A DNA stretch of 64,000 nt from Allokutzneria sp. NRRL B-24872. Lineage in GTDB: Bacteria > Actinomycetota > Actinomycetes > Mycobacteriales > Pseudonocardiaceae. The notes under the pieces were generated by a model. The model made no database searches. It saw only the letters and a program-made list of their open reading frames with translations, and was not told the origin of the DNA. Shown here piece after piece: positions 8,816-21,379 of the stretch. Location: positions 62,001-126,000 of the forward strand of contig NZ_MUMH01000048.1 of the NCBI RefSeq assembly GCF_002155965.1, read 5' to 3'. Both the position numbers and the translations under genes were made by a program. Within the stretch, counting starts at the first letter, position 1; every line of letters begins with the position of its first letter.

Positions 8816-9396
8816 CTTTCAATCACAACGACTTCTATCACCGAAGACTCCTGCGACACGTGCCCTCACACTGCGCTGACGCACTTGACGTCGGTTGCGG
8901 CACCGGTGTGTTCGCGAGGCGTCTGGCCCGTCAAGCCGGCTGGGTGGACGCGATCGACGCGTCTGCCGAGATGGTCGACGTAGCGCGCACGCGGTCCATG
9001 GGTGCGGCGAACATCGAGTTCCGCCAATGCGACCTCATGGACATCGAGCCCGCGCGCTACGACTTCGTCTCGTGCATCGCGACGGTGCACCACCTGCCGT
9101 CCTTCCCTGACGCGTTGGAGCGGCTCCGCGACTCCCTGAAGCCGGGCGGAGTTCTGGCGATCCTGGGGCTCTACCGGGAGAAGACCGCTTCGGACCACGC
9201 GCTGAGCTTGGCCGCAGCGCCGGTGAACCTGGCGCTCAACGCCTTGACCCGGAAGGACGACGGAGTTCACGCCCCGGTCAAGGGCGCCGAGCTGACCTAT
9301 GCGGAGATCCGCGCCGACGCGAATCGCGTTTTGCCTGGTCACCATGTACGGCGGCAGCTTTTCTGGCGGTACCTGCTGACCTATCGCAAGCCGTAG
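8812..9396 (+). CDS. Class I SAM-dependent methyltransferase
   Basis: 194 aa. SAM-binding motif I is LDVGCGTGVFARRLA, the acidic ribose-binding residue lies in VDAIDASAEMV, and motif II/post-I is RYDFVSCIATVHHLPSFPDALERL, the usual arrangement of UbiE/Methyltransf_11-type enzymes. The start is ambiguous. ATG at 8812 gives an ATGA overlap with the GNAT stop but a weak ribosome site; ATG at 8764 would add 16 residues and overlap the GNAT gene by 52 bp. The substrate is unknown. The gene is probably co-transcribed with the GNAT gene. Confidence 0.85.
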   Translation: MTFNHNDFYHRRLLRHVPSHCADALDVGCGTGVFARRLARQAGWVDAIDASAEMVDVARTRSMGAANIEFRQCDLMDIEPARYDFVSCIATVHHLPSFPDALERLRDSLKPGGVLAILGLYREKTASDHALSLAAAPVNLALNALTRKDDGVHAPVKGAELTYAEIRADANRVLPGHHVRRQLFWRYLLTYRKP

Positions 9397-9404
9397 CCCG
9401 GCGA

Positions 9405-9427
9405 CTGTCAGACCCCTGGTTCAGGAT
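9405..9427 (+). promoter_or_regulatory. PafBC-type damage promoter of lhr
   Basis: CTGTCAGAC (9405-9413), eight bases, CAGGAT (9422-9427). The ATG follows six bases later, so the mRNA should be leaderless. The first 15 bases are nearly identical to the promoter of the dnaQ-uvrC fusion at 55936. The -10 starts with C instead of T. Confidence 0.65.
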
Positions 9428-9433
9428 GGGGTC

Positions 9434-14068
<4,635 letters not shown>

Positions 14069-14087
14069 CCCCCGGTCTCACCCCTCA

Positions 14088-14146
14088 CGTTTTGGCAACG
14101 CGTTGCGAAGGAGAGCGCTCCCAAATCACAACAAGTAGCCAAAACG
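14088..14146. repeat. 59-bp palindromic element, variant copy (GAGCGCTC core)
   Basis: CGTTTTGGC (14088-14096) pairs with GCCAAAACG (14138-14146), and GAGCGCTC at 14113-14120 lies at the centre. The arms differ from the copies at 1494 and 15378 but size, symmetry and core are shared. It sits in the 258-bp gap between the convergent lhr and ACC deaminase genes. The rest of that gap shows nothing recognisable. Confidence 0.6.
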
Positions 14147-14326
14147 CGAAACACGGGCGACGGGCCCGCCGCTCATCCCGCGACGGCGATCGGTTCCCCT
14201 CGGCCGCTTGGCCGCACCGGCGCGGTTTGCTGGTCTTCAAGTACGCCCAACTCCGCCTCCGCTTGTCGTTAACCACCCCAAACCCCGCCGCCGCGAGCGT
14301 CGCCTCGGCCTCTGCGAAACGTCGGC

Positions 14327-15355
14327 TTAGGGGAAGAGGGCGGAGTAGGCGTTGAGGGCGGGTTGGCCGCCGAGGTGGGCGTAGAGGACGGTGGAGTCCT
14401 TGGGGATCTCGCCGGAGCTGACGAGGTCGATCAGGCCCGCCATGGACTTCCCCTCGTACACGGGGTCGGTGATCATGCCTTCGAGGCGGGCGGCGACGCG
14501 CATGGCGGCGAGGGTGCGTTCGTCGGCGATGCCGTAGGTGCCGGCGTGGTAGCGCTCGTCCAGCTCGACGGGCGGCAGGTCGGTGACTCCGAGCAGGTCG
14601 GCGGTGCCCGCGGCGATCCAGGCGATCTGGGCCTCGGTGGTGGCGGGCGCCGCGGAGGCGTCGATGCCGATGACGCGCCGGGGCGGGCCGTCGAGCGCGG
14701 CGAAACCGGCGATCATGCCCGCCTGCGTGGAGCCGGTGACGGAGCAGACGACGACGGTGTCGAAGAAGAGGCCGAGCTGGCGCTCCTGCTCGGCGACCTC
14801 GGCGGCCCAGCCCGCGAAACCCATGCCGCCGAGCCGGTGGTCGGAGGCGCCCGCGGGGATCGCGTAGGGCTTGCCGCCGCTCTCGCGCACCTCGGCGAGC
14901 GCGTTCTCCCAGCTGGGCCGGAGGCCGATGGTGAACTCCGCCTGCACCAGGCGCACATCGGCGCCCATGAGCCGGCTCAGCAGGATGTTGCCGACGCGGT
15001 CGTAGACGGAGTCCGGCCACTCCACCCAGCTCTCCTGCACCAGCACGCAGCGCAGCCCGGCGCGGGCGGCAGCGGCGGCGACCTGGCGAGTGTGGTTGGA
15101 CTGCACTCCGCCGACGGAGACGAGCGTGTCGCAGCCCTCGGTGATCGCCTCGGCGAGCAGGTACTCCAGCTTGCGGGTCTTGTTGCCGCCGTAGGCCAAG
15201 CCCGAGTTGCAGTCCTCTCGCTTCGCCCAGATCCGCGCGCCGCCGAGGTGGGCGCCGAGCCGCTCCAGCTCGTGCACGGGCGACGGCCCGAACAGCAACG
15301 GGTACCTCGACAACCCCGCCAGCCCCTCGCGCAGTTGGCCGACCGATGACGACAT
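14327..15355 (-). CDS. acdS: 1-aminocyclopropane-1-carboxylate (ACC) deaminase
   Basis: A 342-aa PLP enzyme of the tryptophan-synthase-beta fold that cleaves ACC, the plant ethylene precursor, to 2-oxobutanoate and ammonia. It contains the PLP lysine in [13 protein letters not shown], the nucleophile serine in [13 protein letters not shown], the Tyr-Glu pair in DPVYEGKSM and Leu in YAHLGGQPA. The Glu and Leu at these two places are the residues used to separate true ACC deaminases from D-cysteine desulfhydrases. Family length is about 338 aa. It stands as a single gene between two palindromic elements and suggests a plant-associated or soil lifestyle. Confidence 0.9.
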   Translation of the reverse strand: MSSSVGQLREGLAGLSRYPLLFGPSPVHELERLGAHLGGARIWAKREDCNSGLAYGGNKTRKLEYLLAEAITEGCDTLVSVGGVQSNHTRQVAAAAARAGLRCVLVQESWVEWPDSVYDRVGNILLSRLMGADVRLVQAEFTIGLRPSWENALAEVRESGGKPYAIPAGASDHRLGGMGFAGWAAEVAEQERQLGLFFDTVVVCSVTGSTQAGMIAGFAALDGPPRRVIGIDASAAPATTEAQIAWIAAGTADLLGVTDLPPVELDERYHAGTYGIADERTLAAMRVAARLEGMITDPVYEGKSMAGLIDLVSSGEIPKDSTVLYAHLGGQPALNAYSALFP

Positions 15356-15377
15356 GGCCCCTCCTCACTCGGCAAAG

Positions 15378-15440
15378 CCCGTTTCGTACTCATAGCGGGA
15401 AAAAGAGCGCTCACGCGTACCGCTATGAGTACGAAACGGG
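15378..15440. repeat. 63-bp palindromic element, copy 2 (GAGCGCTC core)
   Basis: A perfect 21-bp inverted repeat: CCCGTTTCGTACTCATAGCGG at 15378-15398 (21 bases, beginning CCCGTTTC) and its complement at 15420-15440. GAGCGCTC at 15405-15412 sits at the centre. It lies just past the 3' end of the isomerase-like gene and upstream of acdS, and is the likely terminator of the HEPN operon. Confidence 0.8.
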
Positions 15441-15447
15441 GTCAGGG

Positions 15448-16224
15448 TCAGGCAGTTGCCAGGCGGAGCAGTGCCCAGAGCTGCGCGGTGGCGTGGCGGT
15501 CACCGATGAGGCGGACGGTGTGGTCGGGCGCGCGGCCCCACAGCCAGCGGTACACCGCCGACGGCGCTCCGGTGATCACGGCGTCCACGTTGGTGAGGCC
15601 GGTGGGCGCGGCGCGGAACACCGAGATGCCCTCGGGCTCCACGCGGACGTACCACGCGTGCTCGGCGGTGCGGACGCCGAGCGAGCAGCGGTGCGGACCG
15701 GTGATCCCCCTGGTGCGCAAGCGATGCCCGAGCCACAGCAGCAGCACCTCGTCGACGCCGTCCAGCGCCACGTCATCGGGGACGTCGAGCACCGGCCCGC
15801 CGAGCGCGGCCTGCACGTCGATGCGGTGCACCGTGCTCTCGTGCGCCATCCGCCGCCGCCAGAAACCGTAGGTCTGGTCCTGCGGCCACCACGTCGGGCA
15901 GGGCTCGTCCGGCTCGTGCTCACCGAGCTTCACAACGAGGTCGACGAGCCCCGAGCGCAGGTCGGCCGCCTCCGGCTGGGCCTGGGAGCCGGACGCGCGC
16001 TGCTCGGGCACCGGCCAGGCGGGAACGCCGCGGTCGCGCATCCAGGCGAGCGCGCCGCGGTAGCCGTCACCGGCCTGGCGCAGCACGGTGCCGACCGTGA
16101 TCCCGGGGCGGCCCGGGATCGGCAGGTCCATGGCGTCGGGGGGCGCCGAGTGGGCGAGCGTCTCGCCCTCGGTCACCAGGACGTCGAGCAGGCGGCCGTG
16201 ATCGATGAGAGCCGCCCCGCTCAC
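15448..16224 (-). CDS. Maleylpyruvate isomerase/DinB-like family protein
   Basis: 258 aa. It resembles the actinobacterial mycothiol-dependent maleylpyruvate isomerase-like (MDMPI/TIGR03083) group: an N-terminal four-helix DinB-type bundle with TVGTVLRQAGDGYRGAL and RRRMAHESTVHRIDVQAAL, whose histidines are the expected metal ligands, and a C-terminal SCP2-like beta domain (HRCSLGVRTAEHAWYVRVEPEGISVF). GTG at 16224 overlaps the HEPN gene stop by four bases (GTGA), so the two are coupled and share the DNA-damage promoter. The substrate is unknown. DinB-fold proteins were first named for damage induction, but that name alone is weak evidence of a repair role. Confidence 0.8.
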   Translation of the reverse strand: MSGAALIDHGRLLDVLVTEGETLAHSAPPDAMDLPIPGRPGITVGTVLRQAGDGYRGALAWMRDRGVPAWPVPEQRASGSQAQPEAADLRSGLVDLVVKLGEHEPDEPCPTWWPQDQTYGFWRRRMAHESTVHRIDVQAALGGPVLDVPDDVALDGVDEVLLLWLGHRLRTRGITGPHRCSLGVRTAEHAWYVRVEPEGISVFRAAPTGLTNVDAVITGAPSAVYRWLWGRAPDHTVRLIGDRHATAQLWALLRLATA

Positions 16225-16673
16225 CGCCCCGCCCCGTGCACGATCCGCCGCACCAGCTGGAGGAACTCCCCGGTGCGCCGGACGAGGTCGTCGGCGGTCG
16301 CGGCGTCGACCAGCCTGCTGGCTCCCGCCTGCACGGCCGCGCGGCGCGAGGAGCCCGCGGCGAAGAACGCCGCCCACTCGCGCAGCTCGGGCGCGTTGCG
16401 GACGAGCAGTTCCCACACGCTGGCCGGGCGGGCCCGGGCGCGGTGCGGCCGGCCGCGCATGGCGAGCACGGCGGCTGATCCGCGGATCGCGGCGAGGTAG
16501 GCCACCGAGTAGCGGTCCGCGGGCTTGGTCGAGCCCTCCGCCTCGCGCAGCGTGCGCACCGCGTGCGCCAGCAGCGAGACGGCCTGGGGGTTGCGCGGCG
16601 CCGGGATGGCGGCGGTGCGCGCGTCGTCGGGATGGCGGGGGGAAGGGACCGGGAAGTGCAGAGGAACGGACAT
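16221..16673 (-). CDS. SAV_6107-type HEPN domain protein, DNA-damage regulated
   Basis: A 150-aa all-helical protein resembling the SAV_6107 HEPN family. Its core runs from QAVSLLAHAVRTLREAEG to QLVRRIVHG, with the family-like ADRYSVAYLAAIRGSAAVLAM. I see no Rx4-6H RNase motif; the only R/H near the end is RRIVH, so a non-catalytic or nucleic-acid-binding role is likelier. ATG at 16673 has a good AGGAGG site. The leader of about 190 nt starts at a promoter holding both a PafBC-type site and a perfect LexA box. The family is uncharacterised. Co-regulation with recA and lhr is the strongest hint to its job. Confidence 0.8.
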   Translation of the reverse strand: MSVPLHFPVPSPRHPDDARTAAIPAPRNPQAVSLLAHAVRTLREAEGSTKPADRYSVAYLAAIRGSAAVLAMRGRPHRARARPASVWELLVRNAPELREWAAFFAAGSSRRAAVQAGASRLVDAATADDLVRRTGEFLQLVRRIVHGAGR

Positions 16674-16848
16674 CTCGGCCTCCTGGGGACGTCAGGGAAC
16701 GACGGTGTGCCGAGGGGAAGCCGGCGGTGCCGGGCGGCGGGGTGCTTCCCCCACTCCGCCGCCCGGCGTGCCCGGACGGGTGCCGAGCGCCCAGCGGAGC
16801 GCGGTGCCGGCACCCCGTCGGGTCAACCAGCAGGTCACTCCAGGCGTC

Positions 16849-16864
16849 TCGAACACTCGTTCGA
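16849..16864 (-). promoter_or_regulatory. Perfect LexA (SOS) box in the HEPN operon promoter
   Basis: TCGAACACTCGTTCGA matches the mycobacterial-type box TCGAACNNNNGTTCGA at all twelve fixed positions. It lies immediately downstream of the -10 element at 16874-16879, covering the transcription start region, a position where LexA would block initiation. Confidence 0.85.
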
Positions 16865-16873
16865 ACACGACCA

Positions 16874-16896
16874 ACGATACCCGGGGGGTCTGACAG
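16874..16896 (-). promoter_or_regulatory. PafBC-type damage promoter of the HEPN operon
   Basis: The minus strand reads CTGTCAGAC, eight bases, TATCGT. TAnnnT is fully matched with exact N8 spacing. The predicted start near 16867 abuts the LexA box, so LexA repression and damage-dependent activation are combined in one promoter. Confidence 0.75.
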
Positions 16897-16934
16897 TCTC
16901 AAGCGACCTGCGGCGCGACCCTGCCGGGGGAATG

Positions 16935-16971
16935 CCAAGGGCCCACCACCGATGCGGCGGTGGGCTCTTGG
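16935..16971. terminator. Rho-independent-like hairpin after the secreted-protein gene
   Basis: A 17-bp stem with two mismatches: CCAAGGGCCCACCACCG (16935-16951) against CGGCGGTGGGCTCTTGG (16955-16971), with loop ATG. It lies just past the stop codon at 16981 of the minus-strand gene. Confidence 0.7.
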
Positions 16972-16980
16972 CGCCCCGCC

Positions 16981-17346
16981 CTATCCGACCCAGTAGGTCC
17001 CGCTCACGGCACCGTTGCCACCCACGAGAACAGAGGCCCGGACCTGCACCCGGATCGTCCGGTTCGTGTTGTTGAACCACAGCCTGACATTGCCCGAGTA
17101 CGCCGCCTCCGTCTTGCCGAGGTAGTGGTCACCGTCCTTGTTGTAGGCCTTGAAACCCGCCATGTAGCCCGAGGACTTGAAATTGACCCACACGGACTTC
17201 CCCGACGGCACGGCGAACGCCTTTCCGCACACCTGCGGGTAGACCTGGGGAGTGCAGCGGAACGAGTACGTCGCAGCAGAGGCGGGCGCGCCGAGGGCGA
17301 GAACGCTGAGCAGCGCGAGACCGAGAGCGGTCATGACACGAGACAT
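16981..17346 (-). CDS. Small secreted protein of unknown function
   Basis: 121 aa with a classical Sec signal peptide: MSRVMTALG, a hydrophobic core, then GAPASAA with predicted cleavage near residue 25. The mature part is about 96 aa, beta-rich, with two cysteines (FRCTPQVYPQVCGKAF) likely to form a disulfide, and ends in SGTYWVG. ATG at 17346 follows AAAGGCG. It resembles small exported actinomycete proteins, but I do not recognise a named family. It is monocistronic with its own terminator. Confidence 0.75.
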   Translation of the reverse strand: MSRVMTALGLALLSVLALGAPASAATYSFRCTPQVYPQVCGKAFAVPSGKSVWVNFKSSGYMAGFKAYNKDGDHYLGKTEAAYSGNVRLWFNNTNRTIRVQVRASVLVGGNGAVSGTYWVG

Positions 17347-17510
17347 GGGACGCCTTTCACGATGGTCCCCCGACCGGAATTCAGCGTATTCACGGGAAGA
17401 ATTCGCACAAATCGACGCGAGCGGTTCTCGCGTCACCGCAAAACGACGCGCGCGCAGCGGTTCAGGGGGCGGGACGGGCTCGACCGGCCGGGGCATGGTC
17501 TGATGAGCCG

Positions 17511-17999
17511 GTGAGCGCACAGGACCACCCGGGCATCCACAAGGTCACCACCGCGCTGGCCGAGGCCGGATTCGACTCCGCCGCGACCGGGGTCCGCGTG
17601 CTGACCGACGCCGTCCGCACCGCCGCGCAGGCGGCCGACGCGCTCGGCGTCGAGGTCGGCGCGATCGCGAACAGCCTGGTCTTCGTCGCGGACGGGGCGC
17701 CGCTGCTGGTGCTCACCTCCGGCGCGCACCGGGCCGACACGGCGCTGCTGGCCGAACTGGCCGGGGTCGCGGAGGTGGGCAGGGCGACACCGGACTTCGT
17801 CCGCGAGCACACCGGCCAGGCCATCGGCGGCGTCGCCCCGGTCGGCCACCCGGCCCCGATCCGCACGTTCGTCGACCGCGCGCTGGCCGCGCACCCCGAG
17901 GTCTGGGCGGCGGCCGGTCACCCGAAGGCGGTCTTCCCCACCACCTTCACCGATCTCGTCGCCCTCACCGGCGGCACCCCCGCCGAGGTGACCCGGTGA
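17511..17999 (+). CDS. YbaK/EbsC-family aminoacyl-tRNA deacylase
   Basis: A 162-aa YbaK/PrdX-fold protein. The fold hydrolyses mischarged aminoacyl-tRNAs in trans. Supporting features are EVGAIANSLVFVADGAPLLVLTSGAHRAD with the conserved Lys position replaced by Asn in IANSLVF, then the glycine-rich active-site loop HTGQAIGGVAPVGHPAP and AAAGHPKAVFPTTFTDLVALTGG at the C-terminus. The start is a GTG at 17511. The stop overlaps the next gene by four bases. Which tRNA it edits is not clear. Actinomycete versions with Asn are common and may act on other acyl groups. Confidence 0.85.
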   Translation: MSAQDHPGIHKVTTALAEAGFDSAATGVRVLTDAVRTAAQAADALGVEVGAIANSLVFVADGAPLLVLTSGAHRADTALLAELAGVAEVGRATPDFVREHTGQAIGGVAPVGHPAPIRTFVDRALAAHPEVWAAAGHPKAVFPTTFTDLVALTGGTPAEVTR

Positions 18000-18589
18000 C
18001 CGCCGCGCCCCGCCCGGAACAGCTGCGGCTGATCGAGTTCACCGCCGCCGACCTGCGGCCCCGGCTCGACGAGGCGCTGGAGCTCTACGTCGCCGCGATG
18101 GACTACCCGCCCAACACCGTGCGCCAGCGGGCCCCGATGTGGTTGGCGCACATGATGCGCGACGGGTGGCGCTGCGTCGTCGCGCTGGACGAGGACGAGG
18201 CGCTCGCCGGGATCTCCTACGGCTACCGGGGCGCGGTCGGCCAGTGGTGGCACGAGCAGGTGCGCCGCGGCCTGAACGCGCGGACGAACTCCAATCAGTC
18301 CTTTGTGGACGAATGGATGCGCGACTACTTCGAGCTGACCGAACTGCACGTGCGGCCGGACGCGCAGGGGCGCGGTCTCGGCGAGGGGCTGCTGCGGCGG
18401 CTGGCGGGCATGGTCGACTCCGAGCGCGTGCTGCTGTCCACCCCGGAAGGCCCGACGCGCGCGTGGAAGCTCTACCGGCGCCTCGGTTTCCAGGACGTGC
18501 TGCGGCACTACCAGTTCACCGGTGACCCACGCCCGTTCGCGGTGCTCGGGCGCGTGCTGCCGATCGAGGAAACCCCCGTCAGCGGTTGA
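17996..18589 (+). CDS. GNAT family N-acetyltransferase
   Basis: 197 aa. The acetyl-CoA site is ELHVRPDAQGRGLGEGLLRRLAGM (R/Q-x-x-G-x-G/A pattern QGRGLG), followed by the GNAT beta-alpha C-terminus LSTPEGPTRAWKLYRRLGFQDVLRHYQF. GTG at 17996 overlaps the deacylase stop (GTGA), so both are one operon. The 3' end runs 11 bp into the convergent PI-PLC gene. The internal GTCCTTTGTGGAC at 18298-18310 belongs to the repeated 13-mer described in the findings. The acceptor is unknown. Confidence 0.85.
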   Translation: MTAAPRPEQLRLIEFTAADLRPRLDEALELYVAAMDYPPNTVRQRAPMWLAHMMRDGWRCVVALDEDEALAGISYGYRGAVGQWWHEQVRRGLNARTNSNQSFVDEWMRDYFELTELHVRPDAQGRGLGEGLLRRLAGMVDSERVLLSTPEGPTRAWKLYRRLGFQDVLRHYQFTGDPRPFAVLGRVLPIEETPVSG

Positions 18590-19472
18590 GGTCGGCGACC
18601 ACGCTCGCCGGGCGCGTCCCCGACGTGGGCTGCTCGTAGAAGTCCACTGAGACGAAGTTCGGCTTGCGCCCGGCCGCCGGAGTGCACGTGTCCCGCACGC
18701 GCTTCGCCAGTTTCTCGCCGTTGTCCGAGCGCGCCGCGAAATCCGCTGGCACGTCGCGGAAGTGGTTCATCACGAACAGCCGCTTGAAGTTCGGCTCCTG
18801 CTTGTTCAGCGGCACGTCCGACCACCGGCTGACGCATTCGAGCTTGTCGCCGAGCGGACCGAGGCTCCAGTAGTTCTCGACCGTGTAGTCCTTGCCGTGG
18901 AAAACGCCCATCGATTCGCGGCCGGAAGCGCTGGAGAGCATCAGCAGCCGCTTGTTCTGCGCCACCATGTCGCTCAGCTTCGGCCAGCCCTGTTCGCGCA
19001 CCTTCCACGCGTCGGGCCGGAAGATCAGGTCGTTGAGCCCGGCGACGCTGTCGAGCGCGGCGCCGAGCGCGGGCGCGTCCGCGTAGTCCTCAAGCAGCAG
19101 GGTGACGACTTCACCGCGGTTCTCGTTGAGGAAGTCGACGATCGTCCGCAGCGACCCGGCAAATGTCTGCCTCGGCGTTCCGTGGTGCAGCCCTGGCACG
19201 GGACCGCACTCGCGGCCGTCGTTGTGGCACAGGTGCACTTCGTTGCCGTACATGTGCAGGTCGAGCATCAGCCCGCGCACACCGTCGGTGAGCTGCTTGC
19301 GCAGGCTCTGCCCCTGGTTGGGCGGCCACCACTTCGCGTCGCCGGTGCTGACGTGCGCGTTGTGCGTGGTCAGGTAGGTCGTGTCGGCGAGCGTGCGCTC
19401 CGCTTGGGCCTGCGCCGGGGCGGGGAGCACGGTCAGGACGGCGGCCAGGGCCACGCGCAGCACTGCGGACAT
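18579..19472 (-). CDS. Secreted phosphatidylinositol-specific phospholipase C-like protein
   Basis: 297 aa with a Sec signal (VALAAVLTVLPAPAQAQA, cleavage near residue 23). The PI-PLC X-domain pattern follows: YLTTHNAHVS with the first catalytic His, GVRGLMLDLHMYGNEVHLCHND with the Asp/His strand, then VTLLLEDYA and LMLSSASG. Bacterial enzymes cleave phosphatidylinositol and related lipids outside the cell. The Cys pair in LCHNDGREC suggests a disulfide. ATG at 19472 has a strong GAGGAGGG site, and TTGATG sits in a -35-like position upstream. Actual lipid specificity is unverified; catalytically divergent X-domain proteins are common. Confidence 0.85.
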   Translation of the reverse strand: MSAVLRVALAAVLTVLPAPAQAQAERTLADTTYLTTHNAHVSTGDAKWWPPNQGQSLRKQLTDGVRGLMLDLHMYGNEVHLCHNDGRECGPVPGLHHGTPRQTFAGSLRTIVDFLNENRGEVVTLLLEDYADAPALGAALDSVAGLNDLIFRPDAWKVREQGWPKLSDMVAQNKRLLMLSSASGRESMGVFHGKDYTVENYWSLGPLGDKLECVSRWSDVPLNKQEPNFKRLFVMNHFRDVPADFAARSDNGEKLAKRVRDTCTPAAGRKPNFVSVDFYEQPTSGTRPASVVADLNR

Positions 19473-19539
19473 ACACCCTCCTCGATATGAATCAATCTCA
19501 CATCAAGGAGGGCGCGTCCGACACCGCCGAAAGTCGCGC

Positions 19540-21222
19540 TCAGCCGATCATCTGCTCGCGGAGCAGGTCCAGCCCCATCGCACCGGCGCGCAAAGCCTTG
19601 GTGTGGAAGGACTTCTGGTCGAACGCCGCGCCATGGGCCGACTTGGCCTCCTCGCGCGCTGCCAGCCACAGCCGCTCGCCGAGCTTGTAGGAGGGGGCCT
19701 GACCCGGCCAGCCCAGGTAGCGGTCGATCTCGTCGTGCACGTGCGTGGGGTCGGAGATCGTGCGGGTGAGCATGAACTCCAGGCCAAGGTCGGGACTCCA
19801 GCGCTCGCCCTCGTGGAAGCCGGTGCCCTTCGGGATCTCCAGCTCCAGGTGCATGCCGATGTCCACCACCACGCGCGCCGCGCGGAACAGGTGCGCGTCC
19901 AGCATGCCCAGCAGGTCGCCGTCGTCGTCGAGGTAGCCCAGCTCGCGCATGAGCCGCTCCGAGTACAGCGCCCAGCCCTCGCCGTAGCCCGACACCCAGC
20001 ACATGAGGCGCTGGAAGCGGTTCAGCTCGGCCGCCTGGTGGACCGCCGTGGCGATCTGGAGGTGATGGCCGGGGACGCCCTCGTGGTAGACGGTGGTGAC
20101 CTCGCGCCAGGTCGAGAACTCCGCGCGGTCGGCGGGCACCGACCACCACATGCGGCCCGGGCGGCTGAAGTCGTCGGTGGGGCCGGTGTAGTACGCGCCG
20201 ACGCCACCGCCGGGCGGAGCGATCTTGCACTCCAGGCGCATCAGCGGCTCGGGGATGTCGAAGTGCGTGTCGCGCAACTCGGTGAGCGCGGTGTCGGAGA
20301 GCTTCTGCATCCACGCGGCGAGGGCGTCCTGGCCGTGCACGCGGTAACGCGGGTCGGCGTCGAGCGCGGCGGCGGTCTCGGCGAGCGTGGCGCCGGGGCG
20401 GATGCGGTTCGCGACCTGCTTCATCTCGGCTTCGATGCGGGAGAACTCCGCCCAGCCCCACTCGTAGGCCTCGCGCAGGTCCAGCTTCGCGCCGGTGTAG
20501 TAGCGCGATTCGAGGCGGTAGCGGTCCTCGCCGACCGCGTCGCGCTTGGGCGCCCTCGGCGCGAGGTCCGCGCGGAGGAACTCGGCGAAGTCCCCGTACG
20601 CGGCGGACGCGGCCTCGGCGGCGGCGCGCAGGTCCGAACGCAGCCCGTCGCTGACCCCGTCCACCTTGTCAGCGGCGGCGATCATGTTGGCGAAGAAGGA
20701 GGTGCCGCCGCGACGGCCCGCCCAGGTCTCGCACTGCTCGGCGACGCCGGAGACCTGACGGATCGCGGAGATCTCGCCCTTGTCAGCAGAGTGCAGCAGC
20801 GAAGCGCGCACACCCGCCAGCGCGCCCGGGGTCTTGGCCAGCCTGGAGGCGATCACCGCCCAGTCGTCGGCGGTCCCGGTGGGCATCAGGTCGAAGATCT
20901 GGCGCAGGGCCTGCAGCGGACTGTCGATGACGTTCAGCGAGGACGTGGTCAGCCCGGCCTCGTGCCGCTCCACATCCAGGCCGACGCGCTCCTGGAAGAC
21001 GGCCTTCGCCAGCCGCTCGGCGTCCGAGGCGGGCTCGGCCGCGCCGATCTCCCGCAGCGCCCGCGCGGCCAGCTCGGCGCGCGCGGCGTGGCCGTCCGGG
21101 GAGTAGTCGGTGAGGTCCTGGTCGTGCCCGGGCACCCCGAGGTAGGTCGCCGCGTTGGGGTCGAGCGCGGCGTAGTCGCCGACGAAGTCGTCGCTGATCT
21201 GGTTGATCACGCTGGCTGGCAT
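19540..21222 (-). CDS. DUF885 family putative metallopeptidase
   Basis: 560 aa, the usual length of the family. The key motif is TTVYHEGVPGHHLQIA (HExxxGHH-like zinc site), followed by the downstream ligand region RLMCWVSGYGEGWALYSERLM, typical of DUF885 proteins related to M32-like carboxypeptidases. There is no signal peptide, so it is probably cytoplasmic. ATG at 21222 (MPASVINQISDDFVGDYAAL) is the family start; a longer open frame upstream is shadow. Substrates are unknown in most bacteria. It is monocistronic, with the PI-PLC gene 67 bp downstream on the same strand. Confidence 0.88.
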   Translation of the reverse strand: MPASVINQISDDFVGDYAALDPNAATYLGVPGHDQDLTDYSPDGHAARAELAARALREIGAAEPASDAERLAKAVFQERVGLDVERHEAGLTTSSLNVIDSPLQALRQIFDLMPTGTADDWAVIASRLAKTPGALAGVRASLLHSADKGEISAIRQVSGVAEQCETWAGRRGGTSFFANMIAAADKVDGVSDGLRSDLRAAAEAASAAYGDFAEFLRADLAPRAPKRDAVGEDRYRLESRYYTGAKLDLREAYEWGWAEFSRIEAEMKQVANRIRPGATLAETAAALDADPRYRVHGQDALAAWMQKLSDTALTELRDTHFDIPEPLMRLECKIAPPGGGVGAYYTGPTDDFSRPGRMWWSVPADRAEFSTWREVTTVYHEGVPGHHLQIATAVHQAAELNRFQRLMCWVSGYGEGWALYSERLMRELGYLDDDGDLLGMLDAHLFRAARVVVDIGMHLELEIPKGTGFHEGERWSPDLGLEFMLTRTISDPTHVHDEIDRYLGWPGQAPSYKLGERLWLAAREEAKSAHGAAFDQKSFHTKALRAGAMGLDLLREQMIG

Positions 21223-21379
21223 GACCGGCACGCTACCCGACCTGCGAGTCCTCGAACCCCGCCGCGAGAGCGTCCCGGCAACCGAAGGTTTCACAGTCTT
21301 CAAGAGTGCGGCAAACCCGACGGCAGGTGTGGTCAAGAGTCCTCGATGAGGGTGTTGTGCGGCCTGCCCCGCTGGCACG

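Larger units (their letters stand above)
16674..16980. other. Intergenic region: HEPN operon promoter/leader and a terminator
   Basis: The region holds the composite damage promoter at 16849-16896 driving the minus-strand HEPN gene, its leader of about 190 nt, and on the right a hairpin ending the secreted-protein gene. A short minus-strand frame of 60 codons from an ATG at 16874 has no ribosome site and Pro/Arg-rich filler composition. I do not call it a gene. Confidence 0.6.

Noticed and set aside
14092-14355. 87-codon frame between lhr and acdS
   Set aside because: Covers a palindromic element and shows no coding texture.
16692-16874. 60-codon minus-strand frame in the HEPN leader
   Set aside because: Pro/Arg-rich, no ribosome site, begins inside the promoter; more likely untranslated leader.
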